From Pseudolabrys sp. FHR47 (GTDB lineage Bacteria; Pseudomonadota; Alphaproteobacteria; Rhizobiales; Xanthobacteraceae): 64,000 nucleotides of DNA. Positions within the stretch are counted from its first letter, which is position 1, and the number at the start of each line of letters is the position of its first letter. The notes under the pieces are model-generated. The model did not search any database, was not told the DNA's origin, and saw only the letters and a program-made list of their open reading frames with translations. Of this stretch, positions 8,150-18,044 are shown piece by piece. Both the position numbers and the translations under genes were made by a program. The stretch covers positions 558,001-622,000 of the forward strand of contig NZ_CP039740.1 in the NCBI RefSeq assembly GCF_005153485.1, written 5' to 3'.

Positions 8150-8848
8150 GTGATCGAATTCTCGCCCGAGGAGTGGATGGCCATTCGTCTGTCACTGCGG
8201 ATTGCAACGACGGCGATGCTGGTAAGCCTTCCATTGGGCATCTTCACCGCTTATGTGCTCGCCCGCTGGCGTTTCCCCGGCAAGGTCCTTCTCGATGGCT
8301 TCATCCATTTGCCGCTGGTACTGCCACCCGTCGTGACCGGTTACATGCTGCTGATGTTGTTCGGCCGGCGCGGCCCGCTCGGCTCTCTCCTCGCGGAGCA
8401 CCTGGGTATCGTGTTTTCGTTTCGGTGGACTGGAGCCGCTCTGGCCTGCGCGGTGATGGGCTTCCCGTTGCTCGTGCGCCCGATCCGGCTTTCGATCGAA
8501 GCCATTGACCGTCGATTGGAAGACGCGGCAGGAACGCTCGGCGCGAATGGTCTGTGGACATTCACCCTTGTCACTTTGCCACTTTCCTTGCCCGGCCTTC
8601 TTGTCGGGTCGATCTTGTGCTTCGCGAAGGCGCTTGGCGAGTTTGGCGCGACCATCACCTTTGTCTCGAACATTCCGGGAGAGACGCAGACCATTTCGGC
8701 CGCCATTTACACCTATACTCAGGTCCCGGGGGGTGATGACGGAGCATCGCGGCTGACGATCGTGTCGATCGTAATCGCGCTCGGCGCTTTGATCGTTTCC
8801 GAGATCATGCAGCGCGGCGCCGACAAGCGCGTGGCCGGCCTCGAATGA
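8150..8848 (+). CDS. modB: Molybdate ABC transporter permease ModB
   Basis: This is the inner-membrane channel of the molybdate importer, with about five hydrophobic segments in 232 residues and the ABC-permease EAA-type loop (EDAAGTLGANGLWTFTLVTL) that docks on ModC. I prefer the GTG at 8150, which has GGGGA about seven bases upstream and gives the usual SPEEWMAIRLSLRIA start; a TTG at 8120 overlapping modA is the alternative. The stop overlaps the start of modC by four bases. Part of the modABC operon. Confidence 0.94.
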   Translation: MIEFSPEEWMAIRLSLRIATTAMLVSLPLGIFTAYVLARWRFPGKVLLDGFIHLPLVLPPVVTGYMLLMLFGRRGPLGSLLAEHLGIVFSFRWTGAALACAVMGFPLLVRPIRLSIEAIDRRLEDAAGTLGANGLWTFTLVTLPLSLPGLLVGSILCFAKALGEFGATITFVSNIPGETQTISAAIYTYTQVPGGDDGASRLTIVSIVIALGALIVSEIMQRGADKRVAGLE

Positions 8849-9942
8849 TCCGGGTCGACGCTGCGCTCAAGCTTGGTGCCTTCGATCTCGACATCTCGTT
8901 CGAGAATGATCTCGGCATCACTGCCTTGTTCGGCCGCTCGGGCTCGGGCAAGTCGATGACGATCAATCTGATCGCCGGCCTTGCCCGTCCGGATCGCGGC
9001 CGCATCATGCTCGAAGACCGTGCGCTCGTCGATACGGAGAATAATGTCTTCGTTCCAAAACACCGCCGGCGCGTCGGTCTCGTGTTCCAGGATGCTCAGC
9101 TTTTTCCGCACTTCAACGTCAGGCAGAACCTTCTGTTTGGGCGCTGGTTTGCTCCGAAGAGGGAGCCTGCTATCGCTTTCGACCGGGTGGTTGACACACT
9201 TGGCATCGGTCATCTGCTTGGGCGCCGGCCGGCGCGCCTATCGGGCGGGGAAAAGCAACGCGTGGCGATCGGCCGTGCGCTGCTCGCATCACCGAAAATA
9301 TTGCTCATGGATGAACCGCTGGCATCGCTCGATACCGAACGTAAGCTTGAAATTCTGCCGCTGGTTGAGTCACTACGGGACGAATTCAGAATTCCGATCG
9401 TGTATGTGTCACACGCCGTCGAGGAGGTCGCACGACTAGCGGCACGTGTGGTCGTGTTGGAGCGGGGCCGGGTGCGCGCGCTCGGTACCGTCGAGGATGT
9501 CCTGGGGCCGGGACGTCCTCAGCCCGGCGAAAGCCGCTTTGCCCGCGCCTCCATCGTTACGGGGCGTATCTCCGGCGTCGATACGGCCTATGGGCTGACC
9601 GAGATTTCGCATCCTGCCGGAACGATCTGGCTCGCAGCCCGCACGGGGCCGGTCGGGCGTGAGGTGCGCGTCGTCATCAAGGCGACCGACGTCACACTGT
9701 CCACGAACCGCCCGCGCAACCTCAGCATCAGAACGACGCTTGTCGGCACGGTCGCGAGCATCGAGTCTGACGACGGACCGCTCGCCGCCGTCCATATAAA
9801 TCTGGAGGGGCATGGCCAACTCGTCGCGTTGGCGACCCGCAAGGGCGTCGACGAGCTTGGGCTCGGCCGCGGCGACCAAGTCTTTGCGCTGGTGAAAGCC
9901 GTCGCGCTCGATGAACGCACTGTGGCGGCCGCCCAGCCTTGA
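8845..9942 (+). CDS. modC: Molybdate ABC transporter ATPase ModC
   Basis: ModC powers molybdate import. The 365-residue protein has Walker A GRSGSGKS (about residues 31-38), the signature LSGGEKQR, Walker B ILLMDEPLASLD, and a C-terminal TOBE/Mop-type domain (about 290-360) that binds oxyanion and gives feedback control. It overlaps modB by four bases (ATGA). Downstream, a 76-base gap separates it from modD, which is on the same strand and probably in the same transcript. Confidence 0.96.
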   Translation: MIRVDAALKLGAFDLDISFENDLGITALFGRSGSGKSMTINLIAGLARPDRGRIMLEDRALVDTENNVFVPKHRRRVGLVFQDAQLFPHFNVRQNLLFGRWFAPKREPAIAFDRVVDTLGIGHLLGRRPARLSGGEKQRVAIGRALLASPKILLMDEPLASLDTERKLEILPLVESLRDEFRIPIVYVSHAVEEVARLAARVVVLERGRVRALGTVEDVLGPGRPQPGESRFARASIVTGRISGVDTAYGLTEISHPAGTIWLAARTGPVGREVRVVIKATDVTLSTNRPRNLSIRTTLVGTVASIESDDGPLAAVHINLEGHGQLVALATRKGVDELGLGRGDQVFALVKAVALDERTVAAAQP

Positions 9943-10018
9943 TCGCCGTCCGAGCAGGGGCGAATGTGGAATTCAGCGAACGCGCTGTTTGTGTCAGCAG
10001 TGAGTGGGGAACTCCGCA

Positions 10019-10864
10019 ATGACTGTGCTGTCTCTCGTAGAGATTGAAAGGCTTCTTGCCGAGGACGTTCCCTATGGCGACCTCACCACTGAAACGCTTG
10101 GCATCGGCGGATGTCCAGGATCGGTTTGCTTCACTGCGAGAAATGCGATGGTCGTTGCTGCAATCAAAGAGGCTGAAGCTCTTTTCAGCCTCGCCGGGGT
10201 GACCGCGCGTTGTCATGCCCGAACGGGCGATGCCGTTGCGTCCGACACGGTTCTTCTCACCGGGGAGGGTTCCGCAACCGGGCTACACCGCGCCTGGAAA
10301 GTGGCGCAGACCCTTGTCGAAATCTGGTCGGGCGTGGCAACGGCGACCCGATCGCTGGTTACGGCCGCTCGCGCAGCCCGCCCTGACATCGTGATCGCGT
10401 GCACACGCAAGAATGTCCCCGGTACGAAGGCACTCGCCATTGCGGCGATCAAGGCGGGCGGCGCGGCGGTGCATCGGCTCGGTCTGTCGGAGACGATCCT
10501 GGTGTTCCCTGAGCACCGTGTTTTCCGGGGCGACGGAGATGTTGCTTCCATTACTCGGGATCTGCGGGCGCGCGCGCCGGAAAAGAAACTCGTCATCGAG
10601 GTCAACTCGGTGGCCGAGGGGTTTGCGGCCGCGACCGCAGGTTTCGATGTGATTCAAACAGAGAAGTTCAGTCCGGCGATGGTTTCGCAATTGGCGACCG
10701 CTCTCGCTTCCGTGGCGCGGCGTCCGTTGATCGCCGCTGCAGGGGGTATCAATTCCGACAACGTGACTGCCTATGTGCAGGCGGGTGCCGATATCATTGT
10801 CACGTCGTGGCCCTATACGGCGCGCCCGGCGGATATTGCCGTGCAGATCAAGGCGAACGCGTAG
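10019..10864 (+). CDS. modD: ModD, molybdenum utilisation protein (quinolinate phosphoribosyltransferase-like)
   Basis: ModD resembles NadC (nicotinate-nucleotide pyrophosphorylase) and occurs beside molybdate transport genes in purple bacteria; its biochemical role is not settled. The 281-residue product has the NadC-like start EDVPYGDLTTETLG, the TRKNVPGTKALAIAAIKAGG block and the AAAGGIN phosphate-binding turn. The ATG at 10019 has GGGGA eight bases upstream; a GTG at 10004 is less likely. True NadC is usually next to nadA and nadB, which are absent here, so ModD is the better call. Confidence 0.87.
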   Translation: MTVLSLVEIERLLAEDVPYGDLTTETLGIGGCPGSVCFTARNAMVVAAIKEAEALFSLAGVTARCHARTGDAVASDTVLLTGEGSATGLHRAWKVAQTLVEIWSGVATATRSLVTAARAARPDIVIACTRKNVPGTKALAIAAIKAGGAAVHRLGLSETILVFPEHRVFRGDGDVASITRDLRARAPEKKLVIEVNSVAEGFAAATAGFDVIQTEKFSPAMVSQLATALASVARRPLIAAAGGINSDNVTAYVQAGADIIVTSWPYTARPADIAVQIKANA

Positions 10865-10940
10865 TCGCCGAAAGTTAGCATAGGCCCTAATACGCTCGTC
10901 TATAAAAGGAAAATAGCGTTGTAATAAAAGATGCGTGATG

Positions 10941-10956
10941 TGTCGGGAAATCGACA
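10941..10956 (+). promoter_or_regulatory. Putative NifA upstream activating site for fixR-nifA
   Basis: An exact TGT-N10-ACA site (also a TGTCG/CGACA inverted repeat) lies 98 bases upstream of the -24 element at 11053. This would allow NifA to activate its own operon, as reported for fixR-nifA in Bradyrhizobium. Confidence 0.6.
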
Positions 10957-10958
10957 AT

Positions 10959-10982
10959 TTCCTTCGAAGATTCCTTCGAAGA
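10959..10982 (+). repeat. 12-base tandem duplication in the fixR promoter region
   Basis: TTCCTTCGAAGA occurs twice head to tail, starting three bases after the NifA site. Each copy holds the palindrome TTCGAA. It lies between enhancer and core promoter, where it could bind a regulator or adjust spacing; function unknown. Confidence 0.85.
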
Positions 10983-11052
10983 CAAGCACAAGACTGCATC
11001 GCACCGCGCTCGATCGGGCAAATTTGCTGCTCGAAAGCCGGTTTCTGTGATT

Positions 11053-11068
11053 TGGCCTGGTTCCTGCA
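11053..11068 (+). promoter_or_regulatory. Sigma54 promoter of fixR-nifA
   Basis: TGGCCTGGTTCCTGCA has GG and GC ten bases apart, matching a -24/-12 element. The start of transcription would be near 11080, about 50 bases before fixR. The whole gap 10865-11128 holds this promoter, the upstream site and the tandem repeat, and no gene. Confidence 0.65.
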
Positions 11069-11128
11069 AGTCTCCCCGCATCTTGGAAGTCGTCTAATGC
11101 CGTTGGTTCCCGACGGCATGGAGTTGTG

Positions 11129-11977
11129 ATGCTCGGACGCGGGCTCAATAGCGAGAGGGTCCGGCGGTTGGAACCGTCGTCAGAGATCGGTGTGTCGTGT
11201 CCCTTTCACAGCGACGCGTCGCAAATTTTGGAGCCGACGAAACAGCGCAAGACGATGGTGTTGACCGGCGCGTCGCGCGGCATCGGTCATGCGACCGTTA
11301 AGCTGTTCTCGGATGCGGGCTGGCGGATCATCACTTGCTCGCGTCACCCGTTTGATGGCGAGCGTTGCCCTTGGGATGATGGGCCGGACGATCATGTACA
11401 AGTCGATCTTGGCGATCACCGGGCAATGCCGCAGGCGATTGCCGACATCAAGGCGCGACTCGGCGGAGGGCCGCTGCATGCGCTCGTCAACAATGCCGGC
11501 CTTTCGCCGAAGGCCGCCGAGGGCGACCGCCTCACTTCCCTGACGACTTCCGTGGAAACATGGATGAATGTGTTCCACGTTAACTTTCTCGCACCCATCC
11601 TGCTCGCTCGCGGTTTGTTCGACGAACTGAAGGATGGCCTCGGCACGGTCGTAAATGTCACGTCGATTGTCGGCTCACGTGTTCATCCATATGCGGGCAC
11701 GGCCTATGCGACGTCGAAAGCGGCGCTGGCTTGCCTGACGAGAGAGATGGCGCATGATTTTGCGCCTTTCGGTATCCGGGTAAATGCGATCGCACCGGGC
11801 GAGATCAAGACGGACATCCTGTCGCCCGAAACCGAGGCGCGACTCGCGCCGCAAATTCCGATGGGCCGGATAGGCACGCCAGACGAGGTCGCGCGAGTCG
11901 TCTTCTTTCTGTGTTCGGATGCGGCGAGCTACGTAACCGGCGAAGAAATTCAGATCAATGGTGGCCAGCACGTGTAA
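11129..11977 (+). CDS. fixR: FixR, short-chain dehydrogenase upstream of nifA
   Basis: FixR is an SDR-family oxidoreductase encoded in front of nifA in Bradyrhizobium and relatives; its substrate is unknown. The 282-residue product has the Rossmann TGASRGIG cofactor loop, the NNAG motif, and a Ser...Tyr-X3-Lys catalytic set (VTSIVG and AYATSKAAL), followed by RVNAIAPGEI. An N-terminal extension of about 40 residues (MLGRGLNSERVRRLEPS) precedes the fold, as in known FixR. The ATG at 11129 has GGAG five bases upstream; the adjacent GTG at 11126 would add one residue. The next gene is nifA, 210 bases on, with no promoter visible between. Confidence 0.88.
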   Translation: MLGRGLNSERVRRLEPSSEIGVSCPFHSDASQILEPTKQRKTMVLTGASRGIGHATVKLFSDAGWRIITCSRHPFDGERCPWDDGPDDHVQVDLGDHRAMPQAIADIKARLGGGPLHALVNNAGLSPKAAEGDRLTSLTTSVETWMNVFHVNFLAPILLARGLFDELKDGLGTVVNVTSIVGSRVHPYAGTAYATSKAALACLTREMAHDFAPFGIRVNAIAPGEIKTDILSPETEARLAPQIPMGRIGTPDEVARVVFFLCSDAASYVTGEEIQINGGQHV

Positions 11978-12187
11978 GGCGCGACCGAGGCAACAGATTT
12001 CTCGCTGCAAACGGCGAGATGTGTCCTGCCAGTTAACGATAAACAACGCCCGGAGCGGATTTCGGCAACTCGATGATGCAGGCCCGGCGCGCCATCACAA
12101 AGAACAAGAACGCGCCAGTTGCGATCATAACTTCAGCAGAAAGGCCCGAAGTTTGGGCAAGACATTGGAGTGAGAATAGATCAAAAT

Positions 12188-13981
12188 ATGACGGAAAGAA
12201 TATCAAAAAATACGGCAGGGAGGGTCGAGGGCGCTGGAGACAGGATCATGGTCCATGCCGAAGCACCTTCTGTTGTGCGCGAAGCGACGCGAGCGAGCGT
12301 AGCGCCTGTTCCGCTGAGTGAGATCACAATCACCGGCATTTATGAAGTCTCTAAAATCCTGAACGCGCCAACTCGACTCGAGACAACGCTCTCGAATGTT
12401 CTCAATCTTTTGTCGTCGTTCTTGCAGATGCGCAACGGCGTCATTTCGCTCTTGGCGGATGACGGCATTCCGGACATCACCGTCGGCGCCGGTTGGAACG
12501 AGGGCACCGACGAACGGTATCGCGCGCGCCTGCCAGAAATGGCGATAGGACAGATCGTGGCGACTGCAGTTCCGCTGGTTGTGGAGAATGTCGCGACCCA
12601 TCCACTATTCAGCTACAGCGACGTTGCAGCGCTTGGCGCTACGCCTGAAGCGACAGTGTCGTTTATCGGTGTTCCAATTCGTATCGGTGCGAGAGTCGTG
12701 GGAACGCTGACAATCGACCGCATATGGGATGGCCGCGCCGTATTTCGCCTCGATAGCGATGTGCGATTCCTCACGATGATCGCCAATCTGATCGGTCAAA
12801 CTGTTCAGTTGCATCGGCTTGTCGCGCGCGACCGCGATCGTCTCATGAGCGAGAGTCACCGATTGCAGAAGGAACTGTCGGAGCTGAAGCCGGCACGGGA
12901 GCGCAAAAAGGTCCGCATCGACGGAATTATCGGCGACAGTCCTGCGATCCGCGCGCTTCTTGACAAAATCATGATCGTTGCCAAGTCGAACTCGACCGTA
13001 TTGTTGCGGGGCGAATCGGGGACCGGCAAGGAACTCGTCGCTAAGGCCATTCACCAGTTGTCGACTCGAGCCAAAGGGCCGTTCATCAAGATTAACTGCG
13101 CTGCTCTGCCAGAATCGGTTCTTGAGTCAGAGCTGTTCGGTCACGAGAAGGGCGCGTTCACCGGCGCGACCAACGCGCGCAAGGGACGTTTCGAGCTCGC
13201 CGACAAAGGAACGCTCTTTCTCGACGAGATCGGCGAGATTTCACCCGCCTTTCAGGCGAAGCTCCTGCGTGTGCTGCAGGAGCAGGAATTTGAACGGGTC
13301 GGCGGCAGCCAAACGATCAAAGTCGATGTCCGCGTCGTTACGGCTACCAACAAGAATCTCGAAGAGGCGGTTTCGCGCAACGAGTTTCGCGCCGACCTCT
13401 ATTATCGCATTAGCGTTGTGCCGGTGCTGCTGCCGGCGTTGCGGGACCGTCGCACCGACATTCCGCTTCTGGCCAATGAGTTTCTCAGGCGGTTCAACGA
13501 CGAGAACGAGCGCACTTTGGTATTCGAGGCCGATGCAATGAATGTGCTGCTGGGGTGCGGTTTTCCCGGCAATGTGCGCGAACTTGAAAATTGCGTCCAA
13601 CGGACTGCGACGCTGGCCGCGGGCCCGTGCATCGTCATGGACGATTTTGCTTGCCGCCATAACGAATGTCTGTCGGCGATGCTGTGGAAGGGGCATGCGG
13701 ATATACCCGCTCAGCGTCTGCCGGAGATTCCACTGCCTGTGGTCGCGCGGCCGGCGGCGATTGACGCGACAAAGGACCACTCCGTGGTAAGGCCGCAAGT
13801 GACGGTGCCGGCCATGCCTGCAGCGACCGGTGTCCTGGAGATGTCAGAGCGCGATCGTCTCGTGGACGCTATGGAGCGCGCCGGTTGGGTTCAGGCCAAA
13901 GCGGCGCGCTTGCTCGGACTGACTCCGCGTCAGATCGGCTATGCGCTGAAAAAGTACGACGTCGAGATCAAGCGCTTCTGA
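12188..13981 (+). CDS. nifA: Nif-specific transcriptional activator NifA
   Basis: NifA activates sigma54 promoters of nif genes. In order: a GAF domain (about residues 55-200), an AAA+ domain with [14 protein letters not shown] and FLDEIGE (about 235-470), an interdomain linker, and a Fis-type HTH at the end ([20 protein letters not shown]). Four cysteines whose codons begin at 13556, 13592, 13652 and 13667 give exactly C-X11-C-X19-C-X4-C, the alphaproteobacterial signature for oxygen- and metal-sensitive NifA that needs no NifL. The start is uncertain: GTG 12170, ATG 12188, or ATG 12248, which has the best ribosome site (GGAG eight bases upstream). Co-transcribed with fixR. Confidence 0.96.
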   Translation: MTERISKNTAGRVEGAGDRIMVHAEAPSVVREATRASVAPVPLSEITITGIYEVSKILNAPTRLETTLSNVLNLLSSFLQMRNGVISLLADDGIPDITVGAGWNEGTDERYRARLPEMAIGQIVATAVPLVVENVATHPLFSYSDVAALGATPEATVSFIGVPIRIGARVVGTLTIDRIWDGRAVFRLDSDVRFLTMIANLIGQTVQLHRLVARDRDRLMSESHRLQKELSELKPARERKKVRIDGIIGDSPAIRALLDKIMIVAKSNSTVLLRGESGTGKELVAKAIHQLSTRAKGPFIKINCAALPESVLESELFGHEKGAFTGATNARKGRFELADKGTLFLDEIGEISPAFQAKLLRVLQEQEFERVGGSQTIKVDVRVVTATNKNLEEAVSRNEFRADLYYRISVVPVLLPALRDRRTDIPLLANEFLRRFNDENERTLVFEADAMNVLLGCGFPGNVRELENCVQRTATLAAGPCIVMDDFACRHNECLSAMLWKGHADIPAQRLPEIPLPVVARPAAIDATKDHSVVRPQVTVPAMPAATGVLEMSERDRLVDAMERAGWVQAKAARLLGLTPRQIGYALKKYDVEIKRF

Positions 13982-13990
13982 CGAGAAGGC

Positions 13991-14025
13991 TGTCGCACTT
14001 GCGACACGATGTCGGGGCCACGACA
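13991..14025 (+). promoter_or_regulatory. Two tandem NifA upstream sites for the fdx-suf operon
   Basis: Two exact TGT-N10-ACA sites start at 13991 and 14010, 19 bases apart, both in the gap after nifA. The first is a near-perfect palindrome (TGTCGCA/TGCGACA). They end 75 and 56 bases upstream of the -24 GG at 14081, an ordinary NifA arrangement. Confidence 0.75.
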
Positions 14026-14079
14026 GCGGGCCGCTAATCACCGCACCTAATAATCGTTATAAATCAAAGCTCTGACGTC

Positions 14080-14095
14080 TGGCACGCGGCTTGAA
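14080..14095 (+). promoter_or_regulatory. Sigma54 promoter of the ferredoxin-sufBCDS operon
   Basis: TGGCACGCGGCTTGAA has a perfect TGGCACG -24 half; the -12 half is TTGA in place of TTGC, at the right spacing. With the two upstream sites it forms a likely NifA promoter whose start would be near 14107, about 30 bases before the ferredoxin gene. Confidence 0.62.
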
Positions 14096-14137
14096 ATAGC
14101 TGTGCTGTCGGGCACGCCTGTGCCTTCGGAGTCTGCC

Positions 14138-14332
14138 ATGGCTTACAAGATTGTCGCCTCGCAATGCACCGTTTGCGGCGCTTGTGAATTCGAGTGCCCG
14201 AATGCCGCCATTCGCCTCAAGGGCGACATGTACATCATCGATCCGAAGAAATGTACCGAATGCGAAGGGCACTTCGACGCGCCGCAATGTGCGGCCGTTT
14301 GTCCGGTGGAGAACACCTGCGTGCCTGCGTGA
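14138..14332 (+). CDS. 2[4Fe-4S] ferredoxin, FdxN type
   Basis: This 64-residue ferredoxin has two cluster motifs: [16 protein letters not shown] (C-X2-C-X2-C-X4-CP type variant) and a second set [18 protein letters not shown] with the long insert between cysteines that is typical of nif ferredoxins such as FdxN. It closely resembles the ferredoxin at 42660-42884, so the two are paralogues. It is a low-potential electron donor, either to nitrogenase or to Fe-S and cofactor assembly. It is the first gene after a NifA-type promoter, and 74 bases ahead of sufB. Confidence 0.9.
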   Translation: MAYKIVASQCTVCGACEFECPNAAIRLKGDMYIIDPKKCTECEGHFDAPQCAAVCPVENTCVPA

Positions 14333-14406
14333 GCGGACCCACTCTGGAGGCTCGACAGCCGCCGGGTGTGAACCGCATGAGAACGGAACCGTGAGCGGAG
14401 AGACGA

Positions 14407-15891
14407 ATGTCGGCCGTACAAGAGACCGTCGAACAAGTCCGTAGTATCGACGTCGATCAATACAAGTATGGCTTCGTCACCGACATCGAATCGGAAAAGG
14501 CGCCGAAGGGTCTGTCGGAAGACATTGTTCGCTTCATCTCCGACAAGAAGAACGAGCCGGAGTGGATGCTGAAGTGGCGGCTCGAAGGCTATCGTCGCTG
14601 GCTGACGATGCGCGAGCCGGCCTGGGCGCGCGTCGACTATCCGCCGATCGATTATCAGGATCTCTACTACTATGCCGCCCCAAAGAAGAAAGCGGCGCTC
14701 AAGTCGCTCGATGAAGTCGATCCTGAGATTCTGAAGACCTACGAAAAGCTCGGCATTCCTTTGCACGAGCAGGAAATCCTGGCCGGAGTTGAGCGCCCTG
14801 AGGGCGAGCGCCCGCGCGTCGCTGTCGACGCTGTGTTCGACTCGGTGTCGGTCGCGACCACTTTCAAGGAGGAGCTGGCCAAGGCCGGTGTCATCTTCTG
14901 CCCGATTTCCGAGGCGCTGCAGAAGCATCCCGATCTCGTGCGCAAGTATTTGGGCTCGGTGGTCCCGCTGACGGACAATTACTTCGCGACGCTCAATTCG
15001 GCGGTGTTCTCTGACGGCTCGTTCGTCTACGTGCCGGAGGGCGTTCGCTGCCCGATGGAGCTGTCGACTTACTTCCGTATCAACGAGAAAAATACGGGCC
15101 AGTTCGAACGCACGTTGATCATCGCCGACAAGGGTGCCTATGTCAGCTACCTCGAAGGCTGCACGGCGCCGAAGCGCGACGAGAACCAGTTGCACGCCGC
15201 CGTGGTCGAACTGGTCGCGCTCGACGATGCCGAGATCAAGTATTCGACAGTGCAGAACTGGTACCCCGGCGATGCCGACGGCAAGGGCGGCATCTACAAT
15301 TTTGTCACAAAGCGCGGCGACTGCCGCGGCAAGAATTCGAAGATCTCCTGGACCCAGGTTGAGACTGGCTCCTCGATCACGTGGAAGTATCCGAGCTGCA
15401 TCCTGCGCGGCGAAAACTCGCGCGGCGAGTTCTACTCGATCGCGATCTCGAATGGCCGCCAGCAGGTCGACTCGGGCACCAAAATGATCCACCTCGGCAA
15501 GAACTCGACGAGTCGGATCATTTCCAAGGGCATCTCGGCCGGCAAGTCAAACAACACCTATCGGGGTCTCGTGTCGGCGCATCGGAAGGCGACGGGTGCC
15601 CGCAACTTCACCAACTGCGACTCGCTTCTGATCGGCGATCAATGCGGCGCGCACACCGTGCCATACATCGAGGCGAAGAACGCCTCCGCGGTGTTCGAGC
15701 ACGAAGCGACGACCTCGAAGATTTCCGAGGAGATGCTGTTCTACTGCATGCAGCGTGGCCTGTCTCAGGAGGACTCAGTCGCGCTGGTCGTCAACGGTTT
15801 CGTACGCGACGTATTGCAGCAGTTACCGATGGAGTTCGCCGTCGAGGCCCAGAAGCTGATCTCGATCTCGCTCGAAGGAAGCGTCGGCTAG
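14407..15891 (+). CDS. sufB: Fe-S cluster scaffold protein SufB
   Basis: SufB is the core scaffold of the SUF system, forming SufBC2D on which [4Fe-4S] clusters are built from SufS/SufE sulfur. The 494-residue product contains family blocks such as [15 protein letters not shown] and [21 protein letters not shown], the beta-helix core and its conserved cysteine. The ATG at 14407 has a GGAGAG ribosome site. It lies within a nif island and downstream of two NifA sites, which implies induction with nitrogenase. SufC, SufD and SufS follow on the same strand. Confidence 0.97.
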   Translation: MSAVQETVEQVRSIDVDQYKYGFVTDIESEKAPKGLSEDIVRFISDKKNEPEWMLKWRLEGYRRWLTMREPAWARVDYPPIDYQDLYYYAAPKKKAALKSLDEVDPEILKTYEKLGIPLHEQEILAGVERPEGERPRVAVDAVFDSVSVATTFKEELAKAGVIFCPISEALQKHPDLVRKYLGSVVPLTDNYFATLNSAVFSDGSFVYVPEGVRCPMELSTYFRINEKNTGQFERTLIIADKGAYVSYLEGCTAPKRDENQLHAAVVELVALDDAEIKYSTVQNWYPGDADGKGGIYNFVTKRGDCRGKNSKISWTQVETGSSITWKYPSCILRGENSRGEFYSIAISNGRQQVDSGTKMIHLGKNSTSRIISKGISAGKSNNTYRGLVSAHRKATGARNFTNCDSLLIGDQCGAHTVPYIEAKNASAVFEHEATTSKISEEMLFYCMQRGLSQEDSVALVVNGFVRDVLQQLPMEFAVEAQKLISISLEGSVG

Positions 15892-15944
15892 CGCCCCCGC
15901 CGGGACGCAGACGACTGAGAAAGCGTAACCAAAGGAGTTTTGCG

Positions 15945-16699
<755 letters not shown>

Positions 16700-16703
<4 letters not shown>

Positions 16704-18040
16704 CGGCAATGAACGCGGAACCTCGCCCCCTCAAGACCACGACCGAACGGGCCTTGGCCGAGGCTTACATCGCCGCTAAAGCGGTGCTGCCCGGTGACGG
16801 CAACGTCGCCGCTCAGCGGGCCGCCGCGTTCGATCGTTTCGCGGCGAGTGGCCTGCCGCACCGCCGGGTGGAGCGGTGGAAATACACCGACCTGCGCAAT
16901 TTTATGCCGGATGCCAAGCCGCTCGCGGCGCCGCCGGACGCGACGGCCAGGACGCGCGCCCGGGAGGCGGGCCAAGTATTGGCCGGCGTGGAATGCCGCC
17001 GTTTGTTCGTTGTCGATGGTTCCTTTGTCGCCGATCTATCCGATCTGGCTGGCATGGAGATGGGGCTCTCCATTCAGCCCATGGCCGAGGCGCTGGCCTC
17101 CGGCGATGCGCTGGTCTCGACCTATCTCGGCAAGATCATTGCGGTGGACGACCCCGCTCTGTCGCTCAACACGGCACTGATGGGCGACGGCGTGGTAATC
17201 CGGGTGGCGGCCGGTATGGCGATCGAGCGGCCGCTTCATCTCGTTTTCATCAGCACGAGCGACAAGCCGACCGCGATGTTCACGCGGTCGCTCATCGTGA
17301 TCGAGGATGGTGCGCGCGCGACGTTGCTCGAAACCCATGAAGGTCCCGACCAATCCCCGTATCAGGTCAACGACGCGCTCGAGCTCGTGGTCGGCGATGA
17401 TGCTCAGCTCGATCGAGTCAAGATCACGGGCGAGGGTACTGATGCTATCCACGTGGCGACGGTGCTCGCGACCGTCGGCGCCCGCGCCAAGATCAACGAC
17501 TTCAGCTTCACGGTCGGGGGTGCCGTGGTCCGCAACCAGCTGTTTGTTCGGCTCGCGGGTCAGGATACGCTTCTAGGCATCCGCGGCGCCAGCCTGCTGA
17601 CGCGCCGGCAACATGTGGACACGACGCTGGACATCGATCACATGGCCAGCGGCTGCCAGAGCCGAGAAGTCTTCAAATCGGTGCTCGACGAGGAGGCGCG
17701 CTCGGTCTTTCAAGGCAAGATCAGCGTGCGGCCGCAGGCGCAAAAGACCGACGGCCGGATGATGACGCGGGCTCTATTGTTGTCGAACGACGCCGAAGCC
17801 GACAGCAAGCCCGAGCTTGAAATCTTCGCCGACGACGTCCAATGCGGGCATGGCTCGACCGCCGGTGCGCTCGATGAGGAGCTCAAGTTCTATCTCATGG
17901 CGCGCGGCATCCCGGCCAAGGAAGCCGAAGCGATCTTGATTGAATCTTTCGTTGGCGACGTGGTGGACACGATTGAGCACGAGGGCGTCAGGGCCGCCTT
18001 GGCGAACGTTATTTCTCACTGGTTGCGGCAGCGGGGCTGA
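16700..18040 (+). CDS. sufD: SUF scaffold protein SufD
   Basis: SufD pairs with SufB in the SufBC2D scaffold and helps iron acquisition. The 446-residue protein has the SufD start (RFAASGLPHRRVERWKYTDL) and the C-terminal beta-helix block shared with SufB (HGSTAGALDEELKFYLMARG). The GTG at 16700 overlaps the sufC stop by four bases and has GAGG just upstream; an ATG at 16709 is the alternative. It is followed after four bases by sufS. Confidence 0.95.
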
Positions 18041-18044
18041 GGAT

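Noticed and set aside
10865..11128. Possible small genes in the gap before fixR
   Set aside because: The readings have no ribosome site and cover the promoter elements; no family resemblance.
15381..15944. In-frame N-terminal extension of sufC through the end of sufB
   Set aside because: The translation is arginine-rich shadow sequence; the ATG at 15945 has a proper AAAGGAG ribosome site and starts the known SufC fold.
16984..16999. Scattered TGT-N10-ACA-like matches inside genes
   Set aside because: About 16 exact matches are expected by chance in 64 kb; those not in intergenic space or without a -24/-12 element at suitable distance were not listed.
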